A stretch of DNA of 15,570 nt from JAMOBE01 sp039908285 (GCA_039908285.1 JAMOBE010000087.1:1-15570), one strand, 5' to 3'. Counted from the stretch's first letter, positions 1 to 15,570 are shown. The notes: generated by a model from the sequence alone, not told the origin. Made by a program: numbers and translations.

Positions 1-76
1 AGGGGTATAGCTCAGCTGGTAGAGCGGCGGTCTCCAAAACCGCAGGTCGGGGGTTCGAGCCCCTCTGCCCCTGCCA
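1..76 (+). tRNA. tRNA-Trp (anticodon CCA)
   Basis: This is a complete 76-nt cloverleaf that reads UGG codons as tryptophan. The acceptor stem pairs 1-7 with 66-72 and includes one T-G wobble (6-67). The D stem is 10-13/22-25. The anticodon stem 27-31/39-43 closes the loop CTCCAAA with anticodon CCA at 34-36. The T stem is 49-53/61-65 with loop TTCGAGC. The discriminator is G73, as expected for tRNA-Trp, and the CCA end is encoded at 74-76. It lies about 95 nt upstream of secE on the same strand; the tRNA-Trp/secE/nusG order is common in alphaproteobacteria, so the three may share a transcript. I see no convincing promoter between the tRNA and secE. Confidence 0.98.
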
Positions 77-128
77 TTTGCCATCGGGTGTTGGACGTCG
101 GCCGGTTGCCGTTGGTTCCAGCCATCCG

Positions 129-172
129 ATGTTCAGTTTAGAGAGAGAAATTGTTTAGTTTAGAGAGAGAAA
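129..172 (+). repeat. 22-bp tandem duplication over the secE initiation region
   Basis: Two adjacent 22-bp units, 129-150 and 151-172, match at 20 of 22 positions; the differences are A129/T151 and C134/T156. Each carries the purine-rich stretch GAGAGAGAAA, which can serve as a Shine-Dalgarno-like sequence. The second copy sits directly before the favoured secE start ATG (172-174). In the first copy the same stretch lies before a TTG (151), which is in frame with secE. The first unit also opens a 9-codon frame, ATG 129 to TAG 156-158, encoding MFSLEREIV. No unit follows further downstream. Confidence 0.9.
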
Positions 173-369
173 TGACGAAAACCAGTCCGGCCCAATTCAT
201 CCGCCAGGTCCGTCAGGAAATGGGCAAGGTCACCTGGCCGAGCCGTCGCGAGACGACGGTCTCGACGAGCATGGTGCTGATGATGGTGCTGGTGGCGTCC
301 CTGTTCTTCCTTGTCCTCGATCAGATTCTCGCCTGGGCGGTGAAGGCGTTCTTCGGGCTGGGAGGCTGA
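172..369 (+). CDS. secE: SecE, preprotein translocase subunit
   Basis: SecE is the small essential subunit of the SecYEG channel in the cytoplasmic membrane; it clamps SecY during protein export. The predicted protein has 65 residues and is of the short single-span type found in most bacteria, unlike the three-span E. coli form. Residues 8-28 form the conserved amphipathic segment, with the family signature KVTWPSRRET at 19-28. A hydrophobic membrane span follows at roughly 30-57, and the C-terminus is short and Gly-rich. I chose ATG 172 because TKTSPAQFIRQV resembles the normal family N-terminus. An in-frame TTG at 151 would add seven residues (MFSLERE) that come from the tandem duplication. 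The ribosome-binding sequence is the unusual GAGAGAGA run. The stop is 4 nt before nusG, whose ribosome-binding site GGAGG (361-365) lies inside the end of secE, so the two genes are probably translationally coupled. Confidence 0.95.
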   Translation: MTKTSPAQFIRQVRQEMGKVTWPSRRETTVSTSMVLMMVLVASLFFLVLDQILAWAVKAFFGLGG

Positions 370-373
370 CACC

Positions 374-904
374 ATGGCGGCACGCTGGTACGTTATCCAC
401 GTCTACTCCGGGTTCGAGAAGAAGGTCGCCGACTCCATCCGCGAGCAGGCGGCGCAGAAGGGCATGGTCGACCTCTTCGAGGAGATTCTGGTGCCCACCG
501 AGGAGGTGGTCGAGGTGCGCCGCGGCGCCAAGGTCAGCACCGAGCGCAAGTTCTTCCCGGGCTACGTGCTGATCCGCATGGACCTGACCGACGAGACCTG
601 GCACCTGGTCAAGAACACGCCGAAGGTCACCGGGTTCCTCGGCGGGCGGGGCCGTCCGGCGCCGATCTCCCAGGCCGAGGCCGAGCGCATCATGCGCCAG
701 GTCCAGGAGGGCATCGATCGGCCCAAGCCGGCCATCACCTTCGAGATCGGCGAGCAGGTCCGCGTCTGCGACGGGCCATTCACCTCGTTCAACGGTCTGG
801 TCGAGGAGGTGGACGAGGAGAAGGCCCGCATCAAGGTGTCGGTGTCCATCTTCGGCCGCTCCACCCCGGTGGAGCTTGAGTACGCGCAGGTGGAGAAGGT
901 CTGA
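374..904 (+). CDS. nusG: NusG, transcription termination/antitermination factor
   Basis: NusG binds the clamp of RNA polymerase through its N-terminal domain, suppresses pausing, and links the polymerase to Rho or to ribosomal protein S10 through its C-terminal domain. The 176 residues are the usual length. The NGN domain begins with WYVIHVYSGFEKKV (5-18) and includes the family motif FFPGYVLI (60-67). A linker leads to the KOW domain from about residue 126, with GPF at 134-136 and the closing IFGRSTPVELEYAQVEKV (159-176). F160 corresponds to E. coli F165, a key contact for S10. The GGAGG at 361-365 lies 8 nt before the ATG. The gene is tightly linked to secE, and a 111-nt gap with one hairpin separates it from rplK. 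Confidence 0.98.
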   Translation: MAARWYVIHVYSGFEKKVADSIREQAAQKGMVDLFEEILVPTEEVVEVRRGAKVSTERKFFPGYVLIRMDLTDETWHLVKNTPKVTGFLGGRGRPAPISQAEAERIMRQVQEGIDRPKPAITFEIGEQVRVCDGPFTSFNGLVEEVDEEKARIKVSVSIFGRSTPVELEYAQVEKV

Positions 905-935
905 ACCGATCGAGTTCTTCATCTGCTGTCGAGCA

Positions 936-956
936 GGGCCGGCCTTCCGCCGGTCC
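936..956 (+). other. Hairpin in the nusG-rplK gap
   Basis: GGGCCGGC (936-943) pairs with GCCGGTCC (949-956), 8 bp with one G-T wobble, around the loop CTTCC. No T-run follows, so it is not a typical intrinsic terminator. It lies about 60 nt upstream of the rplK start. In E. coli, ribosomal protein L1 represses its own operon by binding the rplK leader, but I cannot match this hairpin to that site. I found no clear promoter in 905-1015. Confidence 0.4.
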
Positions 957-1015
957 GGACGCGGGAGGCGCGCCACGCCGCACCGCGACCCTTGGTTGAA
1001 AGCTGAGGTAGGTCA

Positions 1016-1444
1016 ATGGCAAAAAAGATAACCGGATACGTAAAGTTGCAGGTGCCGGCCGGCAAGGCCAACCCGTCGCCGCCCATCGGACCGGCGCTGG
1101 GTCAGCGCGGTCTCAACATCATGGAGTTCTGCAAGGCGTTCAACGCCAGCACGCAGGGGCTCGAGCCCGGCATGCCGATCCCCGTGGTGATCACCGCCTT
1201 CAGCGATCGCACCTTCACCTTCGTCACCAAGACGCCGCCCGTCAGCTACTTCCTGAAGAAGGCGGCGGGCATCGACAAGGGCTCGCAGACCACCGGACGG
1301 GGCTTCGTCGGCGAGGTCACCATGGACAAGGTGCGGGAGATCGCCGCCCAGAAGCTGCGCGATCTCAACTGCCACGACGTGGACTCGGCCGTCATACAAA
1401 TCGTGGGCTCGGCCAAGTCCATGGGCATCCGGGTGGTGGAGTAA
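1016..1444 (+). CDS. rplK: 50S ribosomal protein L11
   Basis: L11 binds the GTPase-associated centre of 23S rRNA at the base of the stalk, near the sites of EF-G and EF-Tu action, and is needed for RelA-dependent stringent signalling. The 142 residues are the normal length. The N-terminal domain includes the proline-rich loop NPSPPIGPALGQRG (19-32); P22, P23 and P26 lie in the region that interacts with thiopeptide antibiotics. The C-terminal rRNA-binding domain contains the TGRGFVGEVT and VREIAAQKL segments and ends with IVGSAKSMGIRVVE. The ribosome-binding sequence GAGGTAGGT lies just before the ATG. The stop is 5 nt before rplA, as expected for the L11-L1 gene pair. Confidence 0.98.
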   Translation: MAKKITGYVKLQVPAGKANPSPPIGPALGQRGLNIMEFCKAFNASTQGLEPGMPIPVVITAFSDRTFTFVTKTPPVSYFLKKAAGIDKGSQTTGRGFVGEVTMDKVREIAAQKLRDLNCHDVDSAVIQIVGSAKSMGIRVVE

Positions 1445-1449
1445 CAGCC

Positions 1450-2145
1450 ATGGCGAATGGAAAGCGACTGAAGAAGGCATACGAAGGCCTGGTGGTGACC
1501 ACCGACTATGACCTCGCCGAGGCGATCCGCCTGGTGCGGGATCGGGCCAAGGCCAAGTTCGACGAGACCATCGAGGTGGCGATGAACCTCGGCGTCGATC
1601 CCCGCCACGCCGACCAGATGGTCCGCGGCGTGGTGGAACTGCCGAACGGCACCGGCAAGACCGTGCGCGTCGCCGTGTTCGCCAAGGGCGACAAGGCCAA
1701 GGAGGCCGAGGCGGCCGGGGCCGACATCGTCGGCGCCGAGGATCTGGCGGAAAAGATCCAGGCCGGCCAGATGGACTTCGACCGCTGCATCGCCACCCCC
1801 GACATGATGGGCATCGTCGGCCGTCTCGGCAAGGTGCTGGGCCCGCGCGGCCTGATGCCGAACCCGAAGCTCGGCACGGTGACCGCCAACGTCACCGAGG
1901 CCATCCGCGCCGCCAAGGCCGGCCAGGTCCAGTTCCGGGTGGAGAAGGCTGGCCTCATCCACGCCGGCGTCGGCAAGGCGAGCTTCAGCGAAGCGGCGCT
2001 GGCCCAGAACATCCGCACCTTCTGCGACGCCATCATCAAGGCGAAGCCGGCGGGTGCCAAGGGCACCTACGTCCGCAAGGTGAGCCTCAGCTCCACCATG
2101 GGGCCCGGCGTCAGGGTGAGCGTACAGAGCATCACCGAAGGGTGA
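1450..2145 (+). CDS. rplA: 50S ribosomal protein L1
   Basis: L1 forms the mobile stalk beside the E site, which helps release deacylated tRNA; in E. coli it also represses translation of the rplK-rplA mRNA. The 231 residues are typical for the family. The L1 signature region is clear: a segment beginning PDMMGIVGRLGKVLGPRGLM, followed by PNPKLGTVT. The conserved T-M-G motif of the rRNA-binding face lies at 216-218 (TMGPGV). The gene follows rplK by 5 nt, and its ribosome-binding sequence (GGTGGAG) falls inside the 3' end of rplK, so coupled translation is likely. A GC-rich hairpin pair begins 9 nt after the stop. Confidence 0.98.
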   Translation: MANGKRLKKAYEGLVVTTDYDLAEAIRLVRDRAKAKFDETIEVAMNLGVDPRHADQMVRGVVELPNGTGKTVRVAVFAKGDKAKEAEAAGADIVGAEDLAEKIQAGQMDFDRCIATPDMMGIVGRLGKVLGPRGLMPNPKLGTVTANVTEAIRAAKAGQVQFRVEKAGLIHAGVGKASFSEAALAQNIRTFCDAIIKAKPAGAKGTYVRKVSLSSTMGPGVRVSVQSITEG

Positions 2146-2435
2146 GAGGAATTCCCCCGGCCGTCCTGCGGCCGGGGGAGAGGGGGCTTCGGCCCCCGGA
2201 CCTGTCCGAGACCGCAGGCGCCGATCCGGCTCGTTCCGGAAAGGCTTGATGGGGTGTCCCACCTGCATAGACAGTGGTTGCGAGACGTCTGGACCCTTCC
2301 CGCGATGGGAAGGTCGGCGACTTGGACTTCTGGGACAGGGGAGACCGGTCCTCCGCCACGGCGGGGGGCTGATCGACAACCTATCCGGTTTCCATCTTTC
2401 GGGACGGGGACTGGAGACGAGGAGCGGAGACGAAC
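2146..2435 (+). promoter_or_regulatory. Structured leader upstream of rplJ (possible L10 autoregulatory leader)
   Basis: This 290-nt gap between rplA and rplJ has no credible gene. It holds several hairpins: a perfect 10-bp GC stem (2154-2178), a 6-bp stem with a TTCG loop (2182-2197), a bulged 6-bp stem CCACCTG/CAGTGG (2259-2277), and a 9-bp stem with one bulged C, GACCCTTCCC/GGGAAGGTC (2292-2315). In many bacteria the L10-L7/L12 complex binds the rplJ leader and represses translation. The position and structure fit such a leader, but I have not matched the L10 kink-turn motif. The ribosome-binding sequence GGAGA (2426-2430) lies 5 nt before the GTG start. Confidence 0.55.
2154..2197 (+). 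terminator. Double GC hairpin after rplA (attenuator or processing site, no T-run)
   Basis: CCCCCGGCCG (2154-2163) and CGGCCGGGGG (2169-2178) form a perfect 10-bp stem with loop TCCTG. GGGGGC (2182-2187) and GCCCCC (2192-2197) form a second stem closed by the stable tetraloop TTCG. They begin 9 nt after the rplA stop. No T-rich tract follows, so full intrinsic termination is doubtful. Partial attenuation, RNA protection or a processing site between rplKA and rplJL is more plausible. Confidence 0.45.
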
Positions 2436-2963
2436 GTGAACCGTGACCAGAAAAAGGAACTGGTGTCCACGCTCAACCGCGTGCTGGGAGAGACCTCGAT
2501 CGTCGTCGTCGTGCACTACACGGGCATGACGGTGGCCGAGATGAGCGCTCTTCGGGCACAGATGCGGGAGGCGGGAGCCAGCTTCAAGGTTACCAAGAAC
2601 CGGCTCACGCGTCTTGCCCTGGCAGGTACGAAGTACGAGACCCTGGCCCCGTTGTTCACGGGACCGACGGCGGTCGCCTTTTCGAAGGATCCGGTCGCCG
2701 CGGCACGGGTGTCCGTCAAGTATGCCAAGGGGAATGAGAAGCTGAAGATCCTGGGCGGAGCGCTTGGGACGATGGTCCTCGACCAGCAGGGCGTCAAGGC
2801 CCTGGCCGAGCTGCCATCGCTCGACGAACTCCGCGCGGGATTGATCGGCATGATCAAGACCCCGGCGACTCGTATCGCCGGCGTGCTGCAGGCCCCGGCC
2901 GGCCAGTTGGCCCGGGTGCTCAAGGCATACGCCGACAAGGACCAGGACCAGGAAGCTGCGTGA
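2436..2963 (+). CDS. rplJ: 50S ribosomal protein L10
   Basis: L10 anchors dimers of L7/L12 to the ribosome and forms the base of the stalk that recruits translation GTPases. The 175 residues match the family. The N-terminal rRNA-binding domain includes the segments VVVVHYTGMTVAEM and AGASFKVTKNRLTRLAL, followed by FTGPTAVAFSKDPV. The C-terminal helix (about 140-170) carries the L7/L12 docking sites. The start is GTG at 2436, preceded by GGAGA with 5-nt spacing; the resulting N-terminus MNRDQKKELVSTLN is normal for the family. The 290-nt structured leader upstream is where L10 feedback would be expected. rplL follows after 54 nt. Confidence 0.97.
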   Translation: MNRDQKKELVSTLNRVLGETSIVVVVHYTGMTVAEMSALRAQMREAGASFKVTKNRLTRLALAGTKYETLAPLFTGPTAVAFSKDPVAAARVSVKYAKGNEKLKILGGALGTMVLDQQGVKALAELPSLDELRAGLIGMIKTPATRIAGVLQAPAGQLARVLKAYADKDQDQEAA

Positions 2964-3017
2964 TTTCGCACAACCATCGCGACGACCAGACGTCTGCCAA
3001 TGCAGGAGAAGAATACA

Positions 3018-3389
3018 ATGGCCGATCTTGCCAAGCTTGTTGATGAACTGTCCGCCCTGACCGTCCTCGAGGCGGCGGAACTGTCGAAGATGCTGGAGGA
3101 GCGCTGGGGCGTGTCCGCCGCGGCACCGGTTGCCGCCGCCGCGGCACCGGCCGCCGCCGCCGCTCCGGTCGAGGAGCAGACCGAGTTCGACGTGATCCTT
3201 GCCGCCGCTGGCGAGAAGAAGATCAACGTCATCAAGGAAGTCCGCGCCATCACCGGCCTTGGCCTCAAGGAAGCCAAGGACCTGGTGGAGGGTGCGCCGA
3301 AGACGGTCAAGGAAGCCGTGTCCAAGGACGAGGCGGCCAAGCTCCGCAAGCAGCTTGAAGAGGCCGGTGCCAAGGTGGAAGTCAAGTAG
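3018..3389 (+). CDS. rplL: 50S ribosomal protein L7/L12
   Basis: L7/L12 is the multicopy stalk protein that recruits EF-Tu, EF-G and IF2 and stimulates their GTPase activity. The 123 residues are typical. Residues 1-31 form the dimerisation domain that binds L10. An Ala/Pro-rich hinge follows at about 33-51, and the factor-binding C-terminal domain begins near TEFDVIL (55-61) and contains the conserved ITGLGLKEAKDLVEGAP. I chose ATG 3018 over the in-frame ATG 3000, because AGGAGA (3004-3009) then sits 8 nt upstream and the protein starts with the usual MADLAKLVDELS. Part of the hinge is encoded by an imperfect 21-bp repeat: GCCGCGGCACCGG occurs at 3117-3129 and again at 3138-3150. Confidence 0.97.
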   Translation: MADLAKLVDELSALTVLEAAELSKMLEERWGVSAAAPVAAAAAPAAAAAPVEEQTEFDVILAAAGEKKINVIKEVRAITGLGLKEAKDLVEGAPKTVKEAVSKDEAAKLRKQLEEAGAKVEVK

Positions 3390-3698
3390 GGCGTTCCCGA
3401 CACACCACCGGGGTCGTTCTGGGTCGGAAAGGGGGGAGGGCCGAAAGCCCGCCCCCGCTTTCCGGCCCACCGGCGTTTCTCCCGCTCGCGTCCGGATGGC
3501 GCAGGCGATGAGAAGCCGGGACGGAAGGGTACTCCCGGCCACGATACGCGGCGGCACAGGCCGACGGCGTGACGCGGCAGCGGGAGAGTTAAGCGGGAGC
3601 GGCGAGGCCGATCCCGGGTTACGACGCCTTCACCTGCCGGCATCCGGCCAGCGGAGAAAGCGGCGGCACGATCAACCGACGAAGTTCGAGGAGCGGCA
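3390..3698 (+). promoter_or_regulatory. rplL-rpoB intergenic leader, 309 nt, no gene
   Basis: I see no coding region here. Open frames crossing the gap are extensions of shadow frames from rplL or rpoB. The gap contains the long hairpin at 3421-3468 and a second perfect 7-bp stem, GCCGGGA/TCCCGGC (3515-3521/3533-3539). I found no good -35/-10 pair. In E. coli the equivalent gap contains an attenuator and an RNase III site that lower rpoBC expression relative to the ribosomal proteins; a similar role here is an inference from position and structure. The rpoB ribosome-binding sequence GAGGAG is at 3688-3693. Confidence 0.5.
3421..3468 (+). other. Long imperfect hairpin, about 20 bp (attenuator or RNase III-type site)
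   Basis: GGGTCGGAAAG (3421-3431) pairs with CTTTCCGGCCC (3458-3468), 11 bp with one T-G wobble. The stem continues with G3432-G3436 against C3452-C3456 (G3457 bulged), an A3437/G3451 mismatch, and GGGC (3438-3441) against GCCC (3447-3450). The loop is CGAAA. The segment downstream is only weakly T-rich (GTTTCTCCC), so strong termination is unlikely. The length fits a double-strand RNA processing substrate. Confidence 0.65.
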
Positions 3699-7874
<4,176 letters not shown>

Positions 7875-7944
7875 GAGTCCAACGCGTGAGATCGGCGTTC
7901 GCGTCGGTGACGGCATCGGTTTTTCCGGTCACGGTCCGGTCGGC

Positions 7945-7961
7945 AAGGGGAGAGCCCCCTT
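7945..7961 (+). other. Small hairpin in the rpoB-rpoC gap
   Basis: AAGGGG (7945-7950) and CCCCTT (7956-7961) form a perfect 6-bp stem around AGAGC, about 30 nt before the rpoC start. No T-run follows it. A T5 run at 7920-7924 lies upstream, where only weak short stems precede it. The 118-nt gap has no gene and no clear promoter, so rpoC is most likely read from the rpoB transcript. Confidence 0.35.
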
Positions 7962-7992
7962 CCGGCGGTCGGGATCAGCGGGAGAGAGTGGC

Positions 7993-12168
<4,176 letters not shown>

Positions 12169-12182
12169 GAGTGGACCTGGCG

Positions 12183-12213
12183 CGACCGGGGCGTGGCGGA
12201 CCCGCCCCGGTCG
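12183..12213 (+). terminator. Candidate terminator after rpoC
   Basis: CGACCGGGGCG (12183-12193) and CGCCCCGGTCG (12203-12213) form a perfect 11-bp stem with a 9-nt loop. It starts 15 nt after the rpoC stop and precedes a promoter-like sequence by about 27 nt. The downstream stretch CATTTAT (12232-12238) is only weakly T-rich and 18 nt away, so termination may be partial or need Rho. Confidence 0.5.
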
Positions 12214-12240
12214 ATCACTGCGGTAGGCCGTCATTTATGC

Positions 12241-12269
12241 TTGACGGGGCGTGGTGCGGTAACTAGGAT
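12241..12269 (+). promoter_or_regulatory. Candidate sigma-70-type promoter for the str operon
   Basis: TTGACG (12241-12246) matches the -35 consensus at five of six positions and is preceded by C, as is common in alphaproteobacterial promoters. After exactly 17 nt, TAGGAT (12264-12269) matches the -10 consensus at four of six. The sequence right after the -10 (GCGCC) is GC-rich, as in discriminators of stringently controlled ribosomal promoters; that control is an inference. The location between the rpoC hairpin and rpsL supports a function. It predicts an rpsL leader of about 190 nt. Confidence 0.6.
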
Positions 12270-12303
12270 GCGCCTCTCCCAAGGGGGGGCCGGTGGTAGG
12301 GCT

Positions 12304-12340
12304 TCTCGCTCTAGACGCGGCTTCGACCCGATTAGCGAGA
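12304..12340 (+). other. Hairpin in the rpsL leader
   Basis: TCTCGCT (12304-12310) pairs perfectly with AGCGAGA (12334-12340) around a 23-nt loop. It would lie about 30 nt into the transcript predicted from the promoter at 12241. I cannot assign a role. Confidence 0.35.
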
Positions 12341-12393
12341 GAGACTATACGGCCAGAGGGTAACGAGTGACCCAACGGTCGGTGACGGAATTT

Positions 12394-12432
12394 CTGAATG
12401 GCCCCGGAAGCGGTGCTCTGGGGCGCATTCAG
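12394..12432 (+). promoter_or_regulatory. Hairpin just upstream of the rpsL ribosome-binding site
   Basis: CTGAATG (12394-12400) pairs with CATTCAG (12426-12432), GCCCC (12401-12405) with GGGGC (12420-12424), and GGA (12406-12408) with TCT (12417-12419), leaving G12425 bulged and the loop AGCGGTGC. That gives 15 bp with one wobble. It ends 17 nt before the rpsL Shine-Dalgarno sequence GAGGAAAG (12450-12457), so it could be a translational control element of the str operon. No known binding motif was recognised. Confidence 0.5.
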
Positions 12433-12464
12433 TTGCGTGGTGTGTGAACGAGGAAAGCGAGCGA

Positions 12465-12836
12465 ATGCCGACGATCAACCAGTTGATCCGCAAGCCGCGT
12501 CAGCAGCCGCTGAAGCGGAACAAGGTCCCGGCCCTGGAGGCCTGCCCGCAGAAGCGCGGCGTATGCACGCGCGTCTACACCACGACACCGAAGAAGCCCA
12601 ACTCGGCCCTGCGCAAGGTGGCGCGCGTGCGCCTCACCAACGGGTTCGAGGTCACCACCTACATCCCGGGCGAGGGGCATAATCTGCAGGAGCACTCGGT
12701 GGTCATGCTGCGCGGCGGTCGAGTGAAGGACCTGCCCGGCGTGCGCTACCACATCATCCGCGGCACCCTCGACACCCAGGGCGTGAAGGATCGCCGCCAG
12801 CGCCGGTCCAAGTACGGCGCCAAGCGTCCGAAGTGA
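12465..12836 (+). CDS. rpsL: 30S ribosomal protein S12
   Basis: S12 sits beside the decoding site, contributes to accuracy, and is where streptomycin-resistance mutations arise. The 123 residues are the usual alphaproteobacterial length. The sequence starts MPTINQLIRKPRQQPLKRNK and contains the conserved TTTPKKPNSALRK, with K43, and GRVKDLPG (85-92), with K88 and D89. K43 and K88 are the drug-sensitive residues, and D89 is the site methylthiolated by RimO in other bacteria. I chose ATG 12465, which has GAGGAAAG (12450-12457) 7 nt upstream; an in-frame GTG at 12444 would add seven unconserved residues. It is the first gene of the str operon, with rpsG following after only 10 nt. Confidence 0.98.
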   Translation: MPTINQLIRKPRQQPLKRNKVPALEACPQKRGVCTRVYTTTPKKPNSALRKVARVRLTNGFEVTTYIPGEGHNLQEHSVVMLRGGRVKDLPGVRYHIIRGTLDTQGVKDRRQRRSKYGAKRPK

Positions 12837-12846
12837 GAGGTTCGCC

Positions 12847-13317
12847 ATGTCTCGTCGTCGTGCCGCGATCAAACGCGAATTCAGCCCCGATGCCAAGTTT
12901 GGCGATCGCGTGGTGGCCAAGTTCATCAACTGCGTCATGATGGACGGCAAGAAGTCCGTGGCGGAGGCCATCGTCTATGGCGCCCTCGACGTCGTCGAGC
13001 GCAAGACCGGCCAGAGCCCGCTCAAGCTGTTCCATGACGCCATCGACAACATCAAGCCGGCCCTTGAGGTTCGCTCCCGCCGAGTCGGCGGCGCCACCTA
13101 CCAGGTGCCGGTGGAAGTCCGCGCCGACCGCCGCCAGGCCCTGGCCTTCCGGTGGTTGATCGAGCACTCCCGCAAGCGGTCGGAGACCACCATGGTGGCC
13201 CGCTTGTCCGGAGAACTGCTCGATGCCGCCAACAACCGCGGCGGTTCGGTCAAGAAGCGGGAAGACACCCATCGCATGGCCGAGGCCAACAAGGCCTTCG
13301 CGCATTACCGCTGGTAG
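12847..13317 (+). CDS. rpsG: 30S ribosomal protein S7
   Basis: S7 nucleates assembly of the 30S head by binding the 3' domain of 16S rRNA and lies near the E site. The 156 residues are standard. Family features include the N-terminal MSRRRAAIKREFSPDAKFGD, the segment VGGATYQVPVEV in the rRNA-binding beta ribbon, and the C-terminal KREDTHRMAEANKAFAHYRW. The gene begins 10 nt after rpsL, with GAGAGG as its ribosome-binding sequence. In E. coli, S7 represses its operon by binding an rpsL-rpsG spacer of about 100 nt; that spacer is absent here. fusA follows after 27 nt. Confidence 0.98.
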   Translation: MSRRRAAIKREFSPDAKFGDRVVAKFINCVMMDGKKSVAEAIVYGALDVVERKTGQSPLKLFHDAIDNIKPALEVRSRRVGGATYQVPVEVRADRRQALAFRWLIEHSRKRSETTMVARLSGELLDAANNRGGSVKKREDTHRMAEANKAFAHYRW

Positions 13318-13344
13318 ACCAGGCACAGGTTTAGAGTACGCCCA

Positions 13345-15423
<2,079 letters not shown>

Positions 15424-15451
15424 AGTCTGAAGCGAGAACGGGGATACGGCG

Positions 15452-15570
15452 ATGGGCAAGGAAAAGTTCGAACGCAACAAGCCGCACTGCAACGTCGGGA
15501 CGATCGGGCACGTGGACCACGGCAAGACGTCGCTGACGGCCGCGATCACCAAGATTCTGGCCGAGACGGG
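15452..15570 (+). CDS. tuf: Elongation factor Tu, 5' part (cut by window end)
   Basis: EF-Tu delivers aminoacyl-tRNA to the ribosome as a GTP complex. Only the first 39 codons and two further bases are present. They begin MGKEKFERNKPHCNVGTIG and contain the P-loop GHVDHGKT (19-26), followed by SLTAAITKILAETG, which is diagnostic for EF-Tu. The ATG is preceded by CGGGGA (15439-15444) with 7-nt spacing. The gene is the fourth of the str operon. The reading frame is intact up to the edge, so the truncation is due to the window. Alphaproteobacteria often carry two tuf copies, but which one this is cannot be judged here. Confidence 0.97.
   Translation, partial: MGKEKFERNKPHCNVGTIGHVDHGKTSLTAAITKILAET

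Noticed and set aside
91..119. TTGGAC as a -35 element for a secE promoter
   Set aside because: The sequence 17 nt downstream (GGTTCC) is not a -10 element; co-transcription from upstream of the tRNA is more likely.
2246..2273. Promoter-like TTGATG-16-TAGACA upstream of rplJ
   Set aside because: The -10 match is poor, the spacer is short, and the putative -10 overlaps a hairpin (2259-2277); not enough to call a promoter.
12322..12351. TATACG as a second -10 element in the rpsL leader
   Set aside because: No acceptable -35 lies at the right distance; TTCGAC is a poor match.

Overview
This window is a compact, GC-rich block of core information-processing genes, all on the + strand: tRNA-Trp, secE, nusG, rplK, rplA, rplJ, rplL, rpoB, rpoC, rpsL, rpsG, fusA and the first 39 codons of tuf. 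The gene order, the RpoC N-terminus, the T-N-P-L form of the rifampicin-pocket loop in RpoB and the strong G/C third-position bias fit an alphaproteobacterium, probably a Rhodospirillales-type lineage. The class follows from recognised sequence features and synteny; the order is an inference.

Layout: (1) 1-76 is a complete tRNA-Trp, followed by secE and nusG (172-904). The secE start region contains a 22-bp tandem duplication. (2) 1016-3389 holds the stalk and L1 ribosomal protein genes rplK-rplA and rplJ-rplL, separated by a 290-nt hairpin-rich leader. (3) 3390-3698 is a 309-nt gap with a long imperfect hairpin, followed by rpoB and rpoC (3699-12168). (4) 12169-12464 looks like a transcription-unit boundary, with a strong GC hairpin, a promoter-like TTGACG-17-TAGGAT and a structured leader. 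(5) 12465-15570 is the str operon rpsL-rpsG-fusA-tuf.

The genes form the machinery for protein export (SecE), transcription (NusG, beta, beta'), the GTPase-associated stalk and L1 arm of the large ribosomal subunit (L11, L1, L10, L7/L12), the decoding and head regions of the small subunit (S12, S7), and the elongation GTPases (EF-G, EF-Tu). Every gene is full length except tuf, which the window edge cuts. Metal-binding, catalytic and nucleotide-binding residues are intact wherever I could check them.

I found no mobile element, CRISPR array, defence gene or unrecognised gene. The points worth a second look are non-coding: the duplicated secE initiation region, the hairpins in the rplJ, rpoB and rpsL leaders, and an rpsL-rpsG gap too short to hold an E. 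coli-type S7 operator. Nothing in the window supports an undescribed system.
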